Part shown: positions 55,771 to 63,541 of the stretch, in pieces
Position numbering within the stretch: the stretch's first letter is position 1
How the letters are laid out: the number at the start of each line of letters is the position of its first letter
From: Caenispirillum salinarum AK4
Lineage (GTDB): Bacteria; Pseudomonadota; Alphaproteobacteria; Rhodospirillales; Rhodospirillaceae
Direction: 5' to 3'
Assembly: GCF_000315795.1 (NCBI RefSeq)
Contig: NZ_ANHY01000006.1
Coordinates: 62,001-126,000, forward strand
DNA length: 64,000 nt
Notes under the pieces: model-generated
What the model was told of the DNA's origin: nothing
Database searches by the model: none
Seen by the model: only the letters and a program-made list of their open reading frames with translations
Position numbers and translations under genes: made by a program

Positions 55771-56385
55771 CTATTCTGCCAGGGCGAGGCGGGGCACGTC
55801 TTCCCAAACTTCGTCCAGGCGATCGTCGCGGCCGCAGGTCCAGCGGTAGAACCTGTACTGGATCGGGTTCTTTTCGTAGTAGTTCTGGTGGTAATCCTCG
55901 GCTCGGTAGAAGGCCGGGGCCGTCTCGATCGTTACCGCCACCTCGCGGCCGAGCTGTTCGGCGACCGCGTTCTTCGACGCCTCGGCGGCCTCGCGCTGGT
56001 CCTGTGTTTGCGGAAAGATGGCCGGCCGGTAGGAGGGGCCGCGGTCGCAGAACTGGCCGCCGCCGTCGAAGGGATCGACGTTGCGCCAATAGGTTCGCAG
56101 CAATTCCTCATAGCTGACTTCAGAGGGATCGTAGACCACCTTCACGGCTTCGGCATGGCCGGTGCCGCCGGCGGTCACCTCCTCGTAGGTCGGGTTGGGC
56201 GTCGAGCCGCCGGCATAGCCGGAAATCGTGGCCTGCACGCCCGTCATGTCGTCGTAGGGCGGTTCCATGCACCAGAAGCACCCGCCGGCGAAAACGGCGG
56301 TTGCGGTGTTGCCCTGGTCCTGGGCGAGGGCGGGAGCGGCCAGCGTGCTGCCGGCAAGCAGGGTCGCGGTGAGCAGGCGTCGCAT
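55771..56385 (-). CDS. msrA: Exported peptide-methionine (S)-S-oxide reductase MsrA
   Basis: A 204-residue enzyme with a signal peptide of about 22 residues (RRLLTATLLAGSTLAAPALAQ), so it should work in the periplasm. GGCFWC places the catalytic Cys at 36. AEDYHQNYYEKNP and a later Cys in WTCGRDD fit the recycling site. ATG 56385 is chosen for GAGGAG upstream and the signal peptide; the longer frame would be unlike MsrA. It reduces S-methionine sulfoxide. Confidence 0.92.
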   Translation of the reverse strand: MRRLLTATLLAGSTLAAPALAQDQGNTATAVFAGGCFWCMEPPYDDMTGVQATISGYAGGSTPNPTYEEVTAGGTGHAEAVKVVYDPSEVSYEELLRTYWRNVDPFDGGGQFCDRGPSYRPAIFPQTQDQREAAEASKNAVAEQLGREVAVTIETAPAFYRAEDYHQNYYEKNPIQYRFYRWTCGRDDRLDEVWEDVPRLALAE

Positions 56386-56474
56386 AAGCGGACTCCTCTC
56401 TCTGGTTCGAGGGGCTCTGCCGTCCATATGGTACGCCCGGGGCCTCGACCGCGACTCACACCTGCGTGAGAGGG

Positions 56475-57995
56475 CTAAGTGCCGAACAGGTCCGACTGGC
56501 CGCCGCCGGGGGCTTCCTCGCCGGCGCGCGGGTCGCCGGGAGCGGTTTCCCACGCAAGGTCGGGCAGGGCGATGACGCGCAGGCCCCCCGCGTCCTCGCG
56601 CTGGGTGATGACGCCACGGCTTTCCAGGTATTCCAGCAGGCCCCGGGCGCGGCGCGGACTGCGGCTGTTGCGGGCGCGGGCGATTTCCGTGTCCGAGGGG
56701 CACGGCGTCTGGTCCATGGCCGCGCGGGCCAGCAGCAGGAACAGGGGCTGCAGGTCTTCGGGCAGGCGGTCGGCGACGGACTGCGCCTTGTCCCAGTCCT
56801 CGGAATGTTCGGCCTCGATGGACACACCGGCCCGCGCCGTCGCCAGCTTGCGCTTGAAGGCGGCCAGGTCAAGCTGACGGCCGTTGATGCGCTTCATGCG
56901 GCAGCGCACGAGGAAATCCTGGTAAAGCACTGCGGTAGAACGAAAAGCCGCGTCCGGGTCGGCAATGACCTCGCGCATGATCCGCTCGATCGTGACCGCC
57001 GGATCGACGGGCGCGCCGTCTTCTTCCTCCGGCTCAGGCTCGGGCGGCCGGGCGGCGGCAAGCTGGGTGAGCACGTCGTTGGTGGCCGTCTGCGGCGGCA
57101 GCGGACGGATCTTGCGGGCGGGCTGCGGCGGCGGCTCGTTCTCGCCCGGCGTCATGATGAGGTCCAGCGCGTCCTCGGGCGGGGTTTCGGGCAGCGGCAT
57201 GAGCTTCGGACTGCCGCCGCGCCCGCCGGTCTTCACGTCGCCGATGCGCACGGGCAGGGGCCGGCGCGCCATGGCGGGGCCCAGCGCGATGAAGTTGCCG
57301 CGCTCCAGGTCGCGGAACATCTCCGCCTGCCGCCGGTCCATGCCCAGCAGGTCGGCGGCGCGTGTCATGTCGATGTCGAGGAAGGTGCGGCCCATGAGGA
57401 AGTTGGACGCCTCCGCCGCCACGTTCTTTGCCAGCTTTGCCAGGCGCTGCGTGGCGATGACACCCGCCAGCCCGCGCTTGCGGCCGCGGCACATCAGGTT
57501 CGTCATGGCGCCCAGCGACTGCTTGCGGGCCTCGTCGGTGACCTCGCCGCCGGCGACGGGGGCGAACAGCTGGGCTTCGTCGACGACCACGAGGCAGGGA
57601 TACCAGTGGTCGCGGTCGGCCTCGAACATGCCGTTGAGGAAGGCCGCGGCGCGACGCAGCTGGAACTCCGCCTCCAGGTTTTCCAGGTTCAGCACGACCG
57701 ACACCCGGTGCTTGCGCACGCGGGCGGCGATCTGGGCGATCTGGACGTCGTTGTGCTCGGCGGCGTCGACGACCACATGACCGAACTCTTCGGCCAGGGT
57801 GACATAGTCGCCCTCGGGATCGACCAGGCACTGCTGCACCCACTGCGCGCTTTGTTCCACCAGGCGCCGCAGCAGGTGGGATTTGCCGGAGCCGGAATTG
57901 CCCTGGACCAGCAGGCGGGTGGCGAGCAGCTCCTCGAGATCGAGCGTCGCGGGTTTGCTGTCCCGCGTCAGCCCCATGTCGATGCTGACCTTCAT
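56475..57995 (-). CDS. HerA/DUF87-like ATPase
   Basis: A 506-residue protein. Walker A GNSGSGKS is at 32-39; Walker B CLVVVDEAQLF is at about 134-144; GVIATQRLAKLAK is a sensor-like segment. These fit the HerA/FtsK ATPase group (DUF87). The C-terminal half has a Pro/Glu-rich linker (about 265-335) and a helical domain, possibly winged-helix (SRSPRRARGLLEYLESRGV). No NurA nuclease is adjacent, so a classical HerA-NurA pair is not supported. ATG 57995 is preferred; 58013 is also possible. Confidence 0.75.
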   Translation of the reverse strand: MKVSIDMGLTRDSKPATLDLEELLATRLLVQGNSGSGKSHLLRRLVEQSAQWVQQCLVDPEGDYVTLAEEFGHVVVDAAEHNDVQIAQIAARVRKHRVSVVLNLENLEAEFQLRRAAAFLNGMFEADRDHWYPCLVVVDEAQLFAPVAGGEVTDEARKQSLGAMTNLMCRGRKRGLAGVIATQRLAKLAKNVAAEASNFLMGRTFLDIDMTRAADLLGMDRRQAEMFRDLERGNFIALGPAMARRPLPVRIGDVKTGGRGGSPKLMPLPETPPEDALDLIMTPGENEPPPQPARKIRPLPPQTATNDVLTQLAAARPPEPEPEEEDGAPVDPAVTIERIMREVIADPDAAFRSTAVLYQDFLVRCRMKRINGRQLDLAAFKRKLATARAGVSIEAEHSEDWDKAQSVADRLPEDLQPLFLLLARAAMDQTPCPSDTEIARARNSRSPRRARGLLEYLESRGVITQREDAGGLRVIALPDLAWETAPGDPRAGEEAPGGGQSDLFGT

Positions 57996-58186
57996 GTAAT
58001 TCCACATCTCCAATCGGAACGACCCGCCGCTCGACGATGACCGGAGCCGGCGGGGTGCAGAGGGTTATAGCCGAAAGTGATGCCCGGGGGCTAGCGCAGC
58101 CTTATCGGCGCTTTTCCTTGAGGTGCCGCGGCGGCTGCGGCACGCTTGTGGAACATCCGCGATGTTCAACCGAAAGGCCGCCGCCC

Positions 58187-58624
58187 ATGGACCCCTTCCT
58201 GCAAGCCGCGCTCGATGAAGCCCAGGCCGGATACGACGAGGGCGGCATCCCCATCGGCTCGGTCATCGTGCACGACGGCCGGATCATCGGGCGCGGCCAC
58301 AACCGCCGGGTCCAGAAGGGTTCGGCGACCCTGCACGGCGAGATGGACGCGCTGGAGAACGCCGGACGTCTGCCGGCAAGGGTCTACCGCGAGAGCACGC
58401 TCTACACCACGCTCAGCCCATGTCCCATGTGCTCGGGCGCGATCCTGCTCTACGGCATCCCGCGCGTGGTGGTGGGCGAGAACCGCACCTTCATGGGCGA
58501 CGAGGATCTGCTGCGGTCGCGCGGGGTGGAGGTGACGGTGGTGGATGACCCCGCCTGTGCCGACCTCATGAGCCGCTTCATCGCCGAGCGGCCGGACGTC
58601 TGGAACGAGGACATCGGGGAGTAG
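58187..58624 (+). CDS. Cytosine deaminase, yeast FCY1-like
   Basis: A 145-residue zinc deaminase. The zinc site is H50-G-E52 and P-C79-P-M-C82. The sequence follows yeast cytosine deaminase closely by eye: KGSATLHGEMDALENAGRL, LYTTLSPCPMCSGAILLYG and a C-terminal ERPDVWNEDIGE. It should convert cytosine to uracil, unlike the unrelated CodA of E. coli. A tRNA or guanine deaminase is less likely given the C-terminus. Confidence 0.85.
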   Translation: MDPFLQAALDEAQAGYDEGGIPIGSVIVHDGRIIGRGHNRRVQKGSATLHGEMDALENAGRLPARVYRESTLYTTLSPCPMCSGAILLYGIPRVVVGENRTFMGDEDLLRSRGVEVTVVDDPACADLMSRFIAERPDVWNEDIGE

Positions 58625-58625
58625 G

Positions 58626-59348
58626 TCAACCGGCGACGGCGCTCCCGGGTATCACCTCCACGACCACGGCGGCGAAGTGGCAGCCGGCGGCCGCCAGCAC
58701 CATGACGTGCCAGCCCACGTTGTGGAAGGGCAGGCGTTCCAGCAGGTGCAGGCCGGTGCCCACGGTGTACAGCACCCCGCCCAGCACCAGAAGCGTCAGG
58801 CCCAGCGGCGTCAGGGCGCCGGCCAGGGGTTCGATGGCGACGACGATGCACCAGCCCAGCGCCAGGTAAAGCGCCAGGCCCAGGCGTTCCATCCGGCGCG
58901 GGAACCCCACCTTGAGCACGATCCCGGCGGTCACGCCCGTCCACACGATGCCGGCCAGCACCATGCCCAGGCCGCCGTCCAGCACGTTGACGACGAAGGG
59001 CGTGTAGCTGCCGCCGATCATCACGTAGATCATGGCGTGGTCGCAGCGCTGAAGGATTTCCTTCACCCGCCCCGGCGGCCACAGGTTGTATAGCGCCGAG
59101 GCCGTCAGCATCCCCACCAGGCCCAGGCTGTAGACCGCAAGGCTCGCCAGCTCGATCCCGCCTGCTTGAAAGGCGGCGACGGCCAGAAGCCACGCACTGG
59201 CGATGATGCCGGCGGTAATGCCCAGAACATGCACCACGGCGTCGGCGATACGCTCGGCGCGGCTGTAGCTGGGAAACAGGTCCGCCCATCCAGCGGCCGT
59301 GGGAGGCTGGAGATGGTCGCGGAGCCATTGCTGGCCTGGTGCGGTCAT
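58626..59348 (-). CDS. Hemolysin III / PAQR family membrane protein
   Basis: A 240-residue protein with seven hydrophobic segments. SYSRAERIADAVVHVLG near residue 28, HAMIYVMIGGSYTPF and HLLERLPFHNVGWHVMVLAAAGCHF carry the conserved metal-binding His and Asp positions of PAQR/HlyIII proteins. Function in bacteria is unsettled. It is convergent with the deaminase gene, one base apart. Confidence 0.9.
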   Translation of the reverse strand: MTAPGQQWLRDHLQPPTAAGWADLFPSYSRAERIADAVVHVLGITAGIIASAWLLAVAAFQAGGIELASLAVYSLGLVGMLTASALYNLWPPGRVKEILQRCDHAMIYVMIGGSYTPFVVNVLDGGLGMVLAGIVWTGVTAGIVLKVGFPRRMERLGLALYLALGWCIVVAIEPLAGALTPLGLTLLVLGGVLYTVGTGLHLLERLPFHNVGWHVMVLAAAGCHFAAVVVEVIPGSAVAG

Positions 59349-59469
59349 GGGGCGCCTCGTCCGTTTCTCTTGTAAAGATTAACGCCTGCCACAGCCGGAC
59401 GCCTCAGAAATCACCCACTGTAATAGAAGGGTATTAAAGCCTCAGCCGGATGATCCGGTGCGTCGACGC

Positions 59470-59502
59470 AAAACGGGCGGCCCCTTCAGGGACCGCCCGT
59501 TT
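59470..59502 (-). terminator. Intrinsic terminator of cspA
   Basis: AAACGGGCGG (59471-59480) pairs with CCGCCCGTTT (59493-59502), with CCC/GGG inside around TTCA. Read on the minus strand, TTTT follows the stem. It may also work in the other direction. Confidence 0.85.
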
Positions 59503-59542
59503 CGTTCAAGCGAGGGTCAGGTGCGCCGAAGCGCGGCCTGGC

Positions 59543-59749
59543 TTACTCGGCCTGCAGGTTCGACGCAGCCATCTTGCCGTTGCGGCCGCGCTCCAGGTCA
59601 TAGGACACGCGCTGACCGTCCTTCAGCGTGTCCAGGCCGGCGCGCTCGACGGCGGAAATGTGGACGAACGCGTCCTGTCCGCCCTCGTCGGGGGTGATGA
59701 AGCCATAGCCCTTGGTGGAATCGAACCACTTGACGGTACCAGTCGCCAT
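59543..59749 (-). CDS. cspA: Cold-shock protein, CspA family
   Basis: A 68-residue OB-fold protein. MATGTVKWFDSTKGYGFITP contains the RNP1 motif (KGYGFI) and DAFVHISAVE is RNP2. It binds single-stranded RNA/DNA and melts RNA structure. AGGAGA precedes the ATG. The 200-bp leader before it can form alternative hairpins, and a terminator lies behind. Confidence 0.96.
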   Translation of the reverse strand: MATGTVKWFDSTKGYGFITPDEGGQDAFVHISAVERAGLDTLKDGQRVSYDLERGRNGKMAASNLQAE

Positions 59750-59770
59750 GACGGTGTTCTCCTGTCTTCG

Positions 59771-59800
59771 GCGTTGCCCGACAGCAACGCGCCATCGGGC
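59771..59800 (-). promoter_or_regulatory. Possible RNA switch in the cspA leader
   Basis: Two hairpins compete. Hairpin A: GCGTTGC (59771-59777) with GCAACGC (59784-59790). Hairpin B: GCCCGA (59776-59781) with TCGGGC (59795-59800). They share bases and cannot coexist. Hairpin A ends 21 bases from the start codon, next to the ribosome site. E. coli cspA mRNA is a known temperature switch; function here is inferred. Confidence 0.4.
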
Positions 59801-59951
59801 ATCGAAACGTTCTTAACGGGAGAAAACCGCGGCCATCGAGACCGCCAGGCAACCACCCTTGGAAACATTCGACCGCCCAGAAGTGGGGCAAGTGGCGACC
59901 GGCGTCAAGCGGCGTGATGGCGCCTATGCCAAATATCTTCCGCCGGAGGCA

Positions 59952-61139
59952 TCACAGGGCCTGCCCGGCGCTCCATCCGCTGGACCAGGCCCATTGGAAG
60001 TTGTAGCCGCCCAGCCATCCGGTCACGTCCACCGATTCGCCGATGAAAAACAGGCCCGGCACGTCCCGCGTCTCCATGGTCTGGGAGGACAGTCCGCGGG
60101 TATCGACACCGCCGGCGGTGACCTCGGCCTTGGCGTAACCCTCCGTTCCCGCCGGCTCGAAGCGCCAGCGGTTGAGCGCGTCACCGGCCTTGCGCAGGGC
60201 CTTGTCGGGCATGGCCGCCATGGCCTCGCCGGGGAACGGGCCGTCGGCCAGCGCCTGGGCGAGTCGCGACGGCAGGATCTCCGACAGCACGCTTTTCATG
60301 CCGGCCTTTGGGCGGGAGGCCTTGCGGTCGAGCAGGAAGGCGGTCGCGTCGGTGCCCGGCAGCAGGTCCAGGGTGATCGCGCCGCCGGGCTGCCAGTAGC
60401 TGGAAATCTGAAGAATGGCCGGTCCCGACAGGCCCCTGTGGGTGAACAGGATGTTTTCGCGAAACGCCGTCTTGCCGCAGGCGGCCACTGCGTCCAGCGA
60501 TACGCCCGACAGCGGCCGCATCAGGGCTAGGTCGTCGGGGCGGGCGGTCAAGGGCACCAGCGCCGGGCGCGGGTCCACGATGGTCAGGCCGAACCGGCGG
60601 GCGAGATCGTAGGCGAACCCCGTGGCGCCCATCTTGGGGATGGACGGCCCGCCGGTCGCCACCACCAGGGCCGGCGCGCTCAGAGAGCCTTTGTCGGTCG
60701 TGACGCGAAAGGCGGCGTCGGCATGGGCGACATCGGTGATGCGGTGGGACAGGCGGATGTCGACGCTGCCCGGTCCGGCCCGGCATTCGTCCAGCAGCAT
60801 CCGCACGATCCGTTTGGCGCTGTCGTCGCAGAACAGCTGCCCCAGCGTCTTCTCGTGGTAGGGAATGCGGTGCCGCTCCACCATGGCGATGAAGTCGCCT
60901 TGCGTGTAGCGCGACAGGGCCGACTTGTGGAAATGCCGGTTGGCCGACAGGAACCGCTCCGGCACGGTCTCCAAGTTGGTGAAGTTGCACCGCCCGCCGC
61001 CGGAAATGAGGATCTTCTTGCCGACGGCCTCGGCATGGTCCACCAGCGCGACGCGCCGCCCCCGCTGCGCCGCGGTCAGCGCGCACATGAGCCCGGCGGC
61101 GCCGGCGCCCAGGATGATGGCGTCGTGGCTGTCGTTCAT
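59952..61139 (-). CDS. HI0933/YhiN family flavoprotein
   Basis: A 395-residue NAD(P)/FAD-dependent protein. DAIILGAGAAGLMCALTAAQ is the N-terminal dinucleotide fold; KKILISGGGRCNFTN is the family signature; GYAKAEVTAGGVDTRG and GLFFIGESVDVTGWLGGYNFQWAWSSG close the FAD site. The activity of the family is unknown. The ATG overlaps the UPF0178 stop (ATGA), so the two are translationally coupled. Confidence 0.9.
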   Translation of the reverse strand: MNDSHDAIILGAGAAGLMCALTAAQRGRRVALVDHAEAVGKKILISGGGRCNFTNLETVPERFLSANRHFHKSALSRYTQGDFIAMVERHRIPYHEKTLGQLFCDDSAKRIVRMLLDECRAGPGSVDIRLSHRITDVAHADAAFRVTTDKGSLSAPALVVATGGPSIPKMGATGFAYDLARRFGLTIVDPRPALVPLTARPDDLALMRPLSGVSLDAVAACGKTAFRENILFTHRGLSGPAILQISSYWQPGGAITLDLLPGTDATAFLLDRKASRPKAGMKSVLSEILPSRLAQALADGPFPGEAMAAMPDKALRKAGDALNRWRFEPAGTEGYAKAEVTAGGVDTRGLSSQTMETRDVPGLFFIGESVDVTGWLGGYNFQWAWSSGWSAGQAL

Positions 61140-61588
61140 GATCCGCGCCCGGCCTTGCGCGCCGCTTCCTCCAGCGCCTGCAGGAAGCGCGAGCGGTCGG
61201 CCTTGGTGAAGCCGGACGGGCCGCCGGTGATCTCGCCGGTCTCGCGCAGGGTCGCCATCAGGTCGCGCATGGCAAGCGCGTTGCCGATGCTGGCCGTGGT
61301 GAAGGGCTTGCCGGTCGATCCGATGACCTGCGCGCCCTTTTCCAGGCAGCGCGCGGCCAGCGGGATGTCGGCGGTGATGCAGATGTCGGCAGCGGTGATG
61401 TGCTCGGCGATCCAGTCGTCGGCGGCATCGGCGCCCTCGGCCACCACGACGCGGTTGAGCAGGGGGCTCTGGTCCATGCGCATCCAGGTGTTGCCCACCA
61501 TGTGGACGGGCATCCTGTGGCGCTCGGCGACGCGCATCACCTCGGCCTTCACGGGGCAGGCATCGGCGTCGACATAGATTTCGGGCAC
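61136..61588 (-). CDS. yaiI: UPF0178/YaiI family protein
   Basis: A 150-residue protein of the DUF188 family. PEIYVDADACPVKAEVMRVA, then DDWIAEHITAADICITADIPLA and a C-terminal TGGPSGFTKADRSRFLQAL are typical. The fold is NYN/PIN-like, so a nuclease role is possible; function is unknown. The start is GTG. It overlaps the following flavoprotein gene. Confidence 0.9.
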   Translation of the reverse strand: MPEIYVDADACPVKAEVMRVAERHRMPVHMVGNTWMRMDQSPLLNRVVVAEGADAADDWIAEHITAADICITADIPLAARCLEKGAQVIGSTGKPFTTASIGNALAMRDLMATLRETGEITGGPSGFTKADRSRFLQALEEAARKAGRGS

Positions 61589-61660
61589 GGGTGACGCTCT
61601 CTTCGCAACGGGGAAGGCCGCAAGGTGCCCCGGCCGGCGGCCCGGCGCAAGGGCCTCGAC

Positions 61661-62266
61661 CTACTTTGGCGGCCACTTCCCGGCCAGCCCGCGCTCCTTA
61701 TGGCTGTCGTGGGCGGTGCCGATCATGACCAGCCACCAGCCGATCCCGGCCAGGGCGAAGCCGCCCACGGTGCCCGCCGCCCACAGGACAGAGCCGGGCC
61801 AGCCGGCCCACATGACGCCGGCGAAGCCCGCCAGCAACGCCGCCAGCGGGATGGCCGGCAGCCACCACTTGGGTTGGCGCTCGCGCCAATTTCCCAGCGT
61901 CCGCATCGCCAGAAGCCCCACCGCCAGCACGCCCAGGCCGAGGGTCAGCGCCGCCACGGCCGGACGCGGCCAGGCCAGCAGCAGCCCGCCGGCGATCATG
62001 ATGCCGATCCCCGCCGCCAGCCGCGTCACCATGGCCGGCGTACCGCGGGCGGGAATCGCCCGCAGCGCCTGGACGATACCGGCGATCAGGCCCGCCGCGC
62101 CCAGGGCGTAGCCGGTGCCGGTGGCTGCGGCGCGGGGCAGCCCGACCGACAGCACCCCCAGCAGCACCGCCGCCACGCCCACGAGAAGAACCTTGCCCTT
62201 GGTGCGCTCCAGCACCTCGCGCGAGGCGAGCATGGTGTTCTGGCTGGTCGGGTCTCGGTCGGCCAT
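61661..62266 (-). CDS. HdeD-like membrane protein (DUF308)
   Basis: A 201-residue protein with six hydrophobic segments in three pairs, as in HdeD/DUF308 proteins: GKVLLVGVAAVLLGVLSVGLP, RLAAGIGIMIAGGLLLAWP, LTLGLGVLAVGLLAM and others. HdeD proteins are linked to acid resistance in enterobacteria; elsewhere the role is unknown. Confidence 0.7.
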   Translation of the reverse strand: MADRDPTSQNTMLASREVLERTKGKVLLVGVAAVLLGVLSVGLPRAAATGTGYALGAAGLIAGIVQALRAIPARGTPAMVTRLAAGIGIMIAGGLLLAWPRPAVAALTLGLGVLAVGLLAMRTLGNWRERQPKWWLPAIPLAALLAGFAGVMWAGWPGSVLWAAGTVGGFALAGIGWWLVMIGTAHDSHKERGLAGKWPPK

Positions 62267-62290
62267 GGCGTGTCCTTCGATGATCCGTCC

Positions 62291-62314
62291 GGGTGCATGG
62301 GCGGGTGCATGGGC
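62291..62314. repeat. 12-bp tandem duplication
   Basis: GGGTGCATGGGC occurs twice head to tail in the divergent gap before the HdeD-like gene. Exact, two copies only. Confidence 0.8.
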
Positions 62315-62460
62315 AGGAAACGCGCCGCCAGGGCGGGGCGTGGCGGAAACGGCCGGATGCCCCGGCCTATCCGACAGTGCCGGTATGCCGCAGGCGCATC
62401 GTCCGCTAGGATGAGAAAGTCCCCCTTTGTGCTGGGGCGAAGACAGACGGGAAGGCCGAC

Positions 62461-63120
62461 ATGCGGATCAACATGGGTGCGGCCGTCGCCGATGCGGTGA
62501 CGGCGGGACTTGCGGACTACGGCCTGTGGTCGCGGGGCGGCCATGGTGGCGATCATCCTCCGGTGGCGCCGGTGCTGGCGTCGGTGGCGCGGGGGCTGAC
62601 GCAGGTTTTCCGCCAGACCGACAGCCGCGCCTTCGTTACGGTCGACACCCGATACGCCGCCGCCATTGCCGCCTCGGGCGTGCCGGACGAAGCCGCTGCC
62701 GCCGTCGCCGCGCCGGCCCTGCGGGCGCGGGCCGGGCTGGTCGTCTGGAACCATCGGGAACTGCCGCGCGGCGCGCTGGAAATGCTGCCCGGCTGGGAGG
62801 ACAGCGCCGTGACCGCCGCGCTCGCCCGGCTGGACGCCTTTACCCGCGCCTGCGGCCCGGACGCCGGCGGCACGGTGCGCTACGGCCTTCTGAGCGTGCT
62901 GTCGCGCCATCCTCTGCCCTCCGAGGATGCGGTGCGCCGCACCTGTCGCGTGGCGCTCGGCGACGACATGGAGGACGGGCGCGTCCGCCTGCACGAAAGC
63001 GCCCGGGTGCCCTGGGGCGGGGGCAGCAGTGCGCGCGGCCTTGTCATCGAACTGCTGACCGACGACGCGCCCACGCCGTGCCAGGTGGAGCGGACGCAGG
63101 CGCGCCGCGATCACGCCTGA
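62461..63120 (+). CDS. Unknown 219-residue protein
   Basis: I do not recognise the family. It is soluble with no signal peptide. The first part (RINMGAAVADAVTAGLADYG) looks helical, followed by GRGGHGGDH-like His/Gly-rich residues; the middle has RAFVTVDTRYAAAIAASG and LVVWNHRELPRGALEMLPG. GGGAAGG precedes the ATG. Codon use and GC content match the neighbours, so it appears native. Confidence 0.6.
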   Translation: MRINMGAAVADAVTAGLADYGLWSRGGHGGDHPPVAPVLASVARGLTQVFRQTDSRAFVTVDTRYAAAIAASGVPDEAAAAVAAPALRARAGLVVWNHRELPRGALEMLPGWEDSAVTAALARLDAFTRACGPDAGGTVRYGLLSVLSRHPLPSEDAVRRTCRVALGDDMEDGRVRLHESARVPWGGGSSARGLVIELLTDDAPTPCQVERTQARRDHA

Positions 63121-63150
63121 CGCGCGTCGGCGGGCGTGTTATCCTGCTGT

Positions 63151-63162
63151 TCTACTAGTAGA
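63151..63162. promoter_or_regulatory. Perfect 12-bp palindrome upstream of a small gene
   Basis: TCTACTAGTAGA, flanked by CTG and CAG, is AT-rich and contains CTAG, unusual in this GC-rich region. It is 20 bp before the start at 63183 and could be an operator. Confidence 0.5.
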
Positions 63163-63182
63163 CAGCGGTGAAGGATCGGCCG

Positions 63183-63452
63183 GTGGCGAGTTCCGAATCC
63201 CAGATGCGCTGGCGGCGCAAGAACCGCCTTGTGAAAAAGCAGCTCAACGTCATGGCGCGCGGCGAGGTGCATCGCTGGCTGGAGGAAAGCGCGGACCGCT
63301 TCGGTCTGCGCGGCAAGGGCGAGGCGGTGGCCTTCAACGCCTTCGTGGTCCGCTGGCTGATCCAGCAGTCGGGCACCACCGCCGAATTCGCCCGCCTGCT
63401 CGAGATGCTGGCCGACGCCTACCACCGCGACCGCGACCTCTACAGCCCCTGA
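63183..63452 (+). CDS. Unknown 89-residue basic protein
   Basis: I do not recognise the family with certainty. SQMRWRRKNRLVKKQLNVMARGEVHRWLEESADRF is basic, then helical; the order of a short strand (KKQLNVMA) and two helices is compatible with a ribbon-helix-helix DNA-binding protein, but no diagnostic motif is present. GTG 63183 is chosen because AAGGA lies seven bases upstream; an earlier GTG at 63168 is possible. The palindrome just upstream would suit self-regulation. Confidence 0.55.
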   Translation: MASSESQMRWRRKNRLVKKQLNVMARGEVHRWLEESADRFGLRGKGEAVAFNAFVVRWLIQQSGTTAEFARLLEMLADAYHRDRDLYSP

Positions 63453-63541
63453 GGAGCACTGGTCGCCGTCGCGCCTTTCGGGACGCCGTGGCCGCGCGTC
63501 GGGCGTTGTCGGCGACACGGGAATACCGTAAGAAGGTCAGC

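Noticed and set aside
56475-57995. A HerA-NurA DNA-repair or defence pair
   Set aside because: The ATPase is HerA-like, but its neighbours are msrA and a deaminase; there is no NurA or Sir2 partner.
61140-61676. N-terminal extension of the HI0933-family gene to 574 residues
   Set aside because: The extension runs through the UPF0178 gene in another frame; the flavoprotein fold begins at 61139, where an ATGA overlap fits translational coupling.
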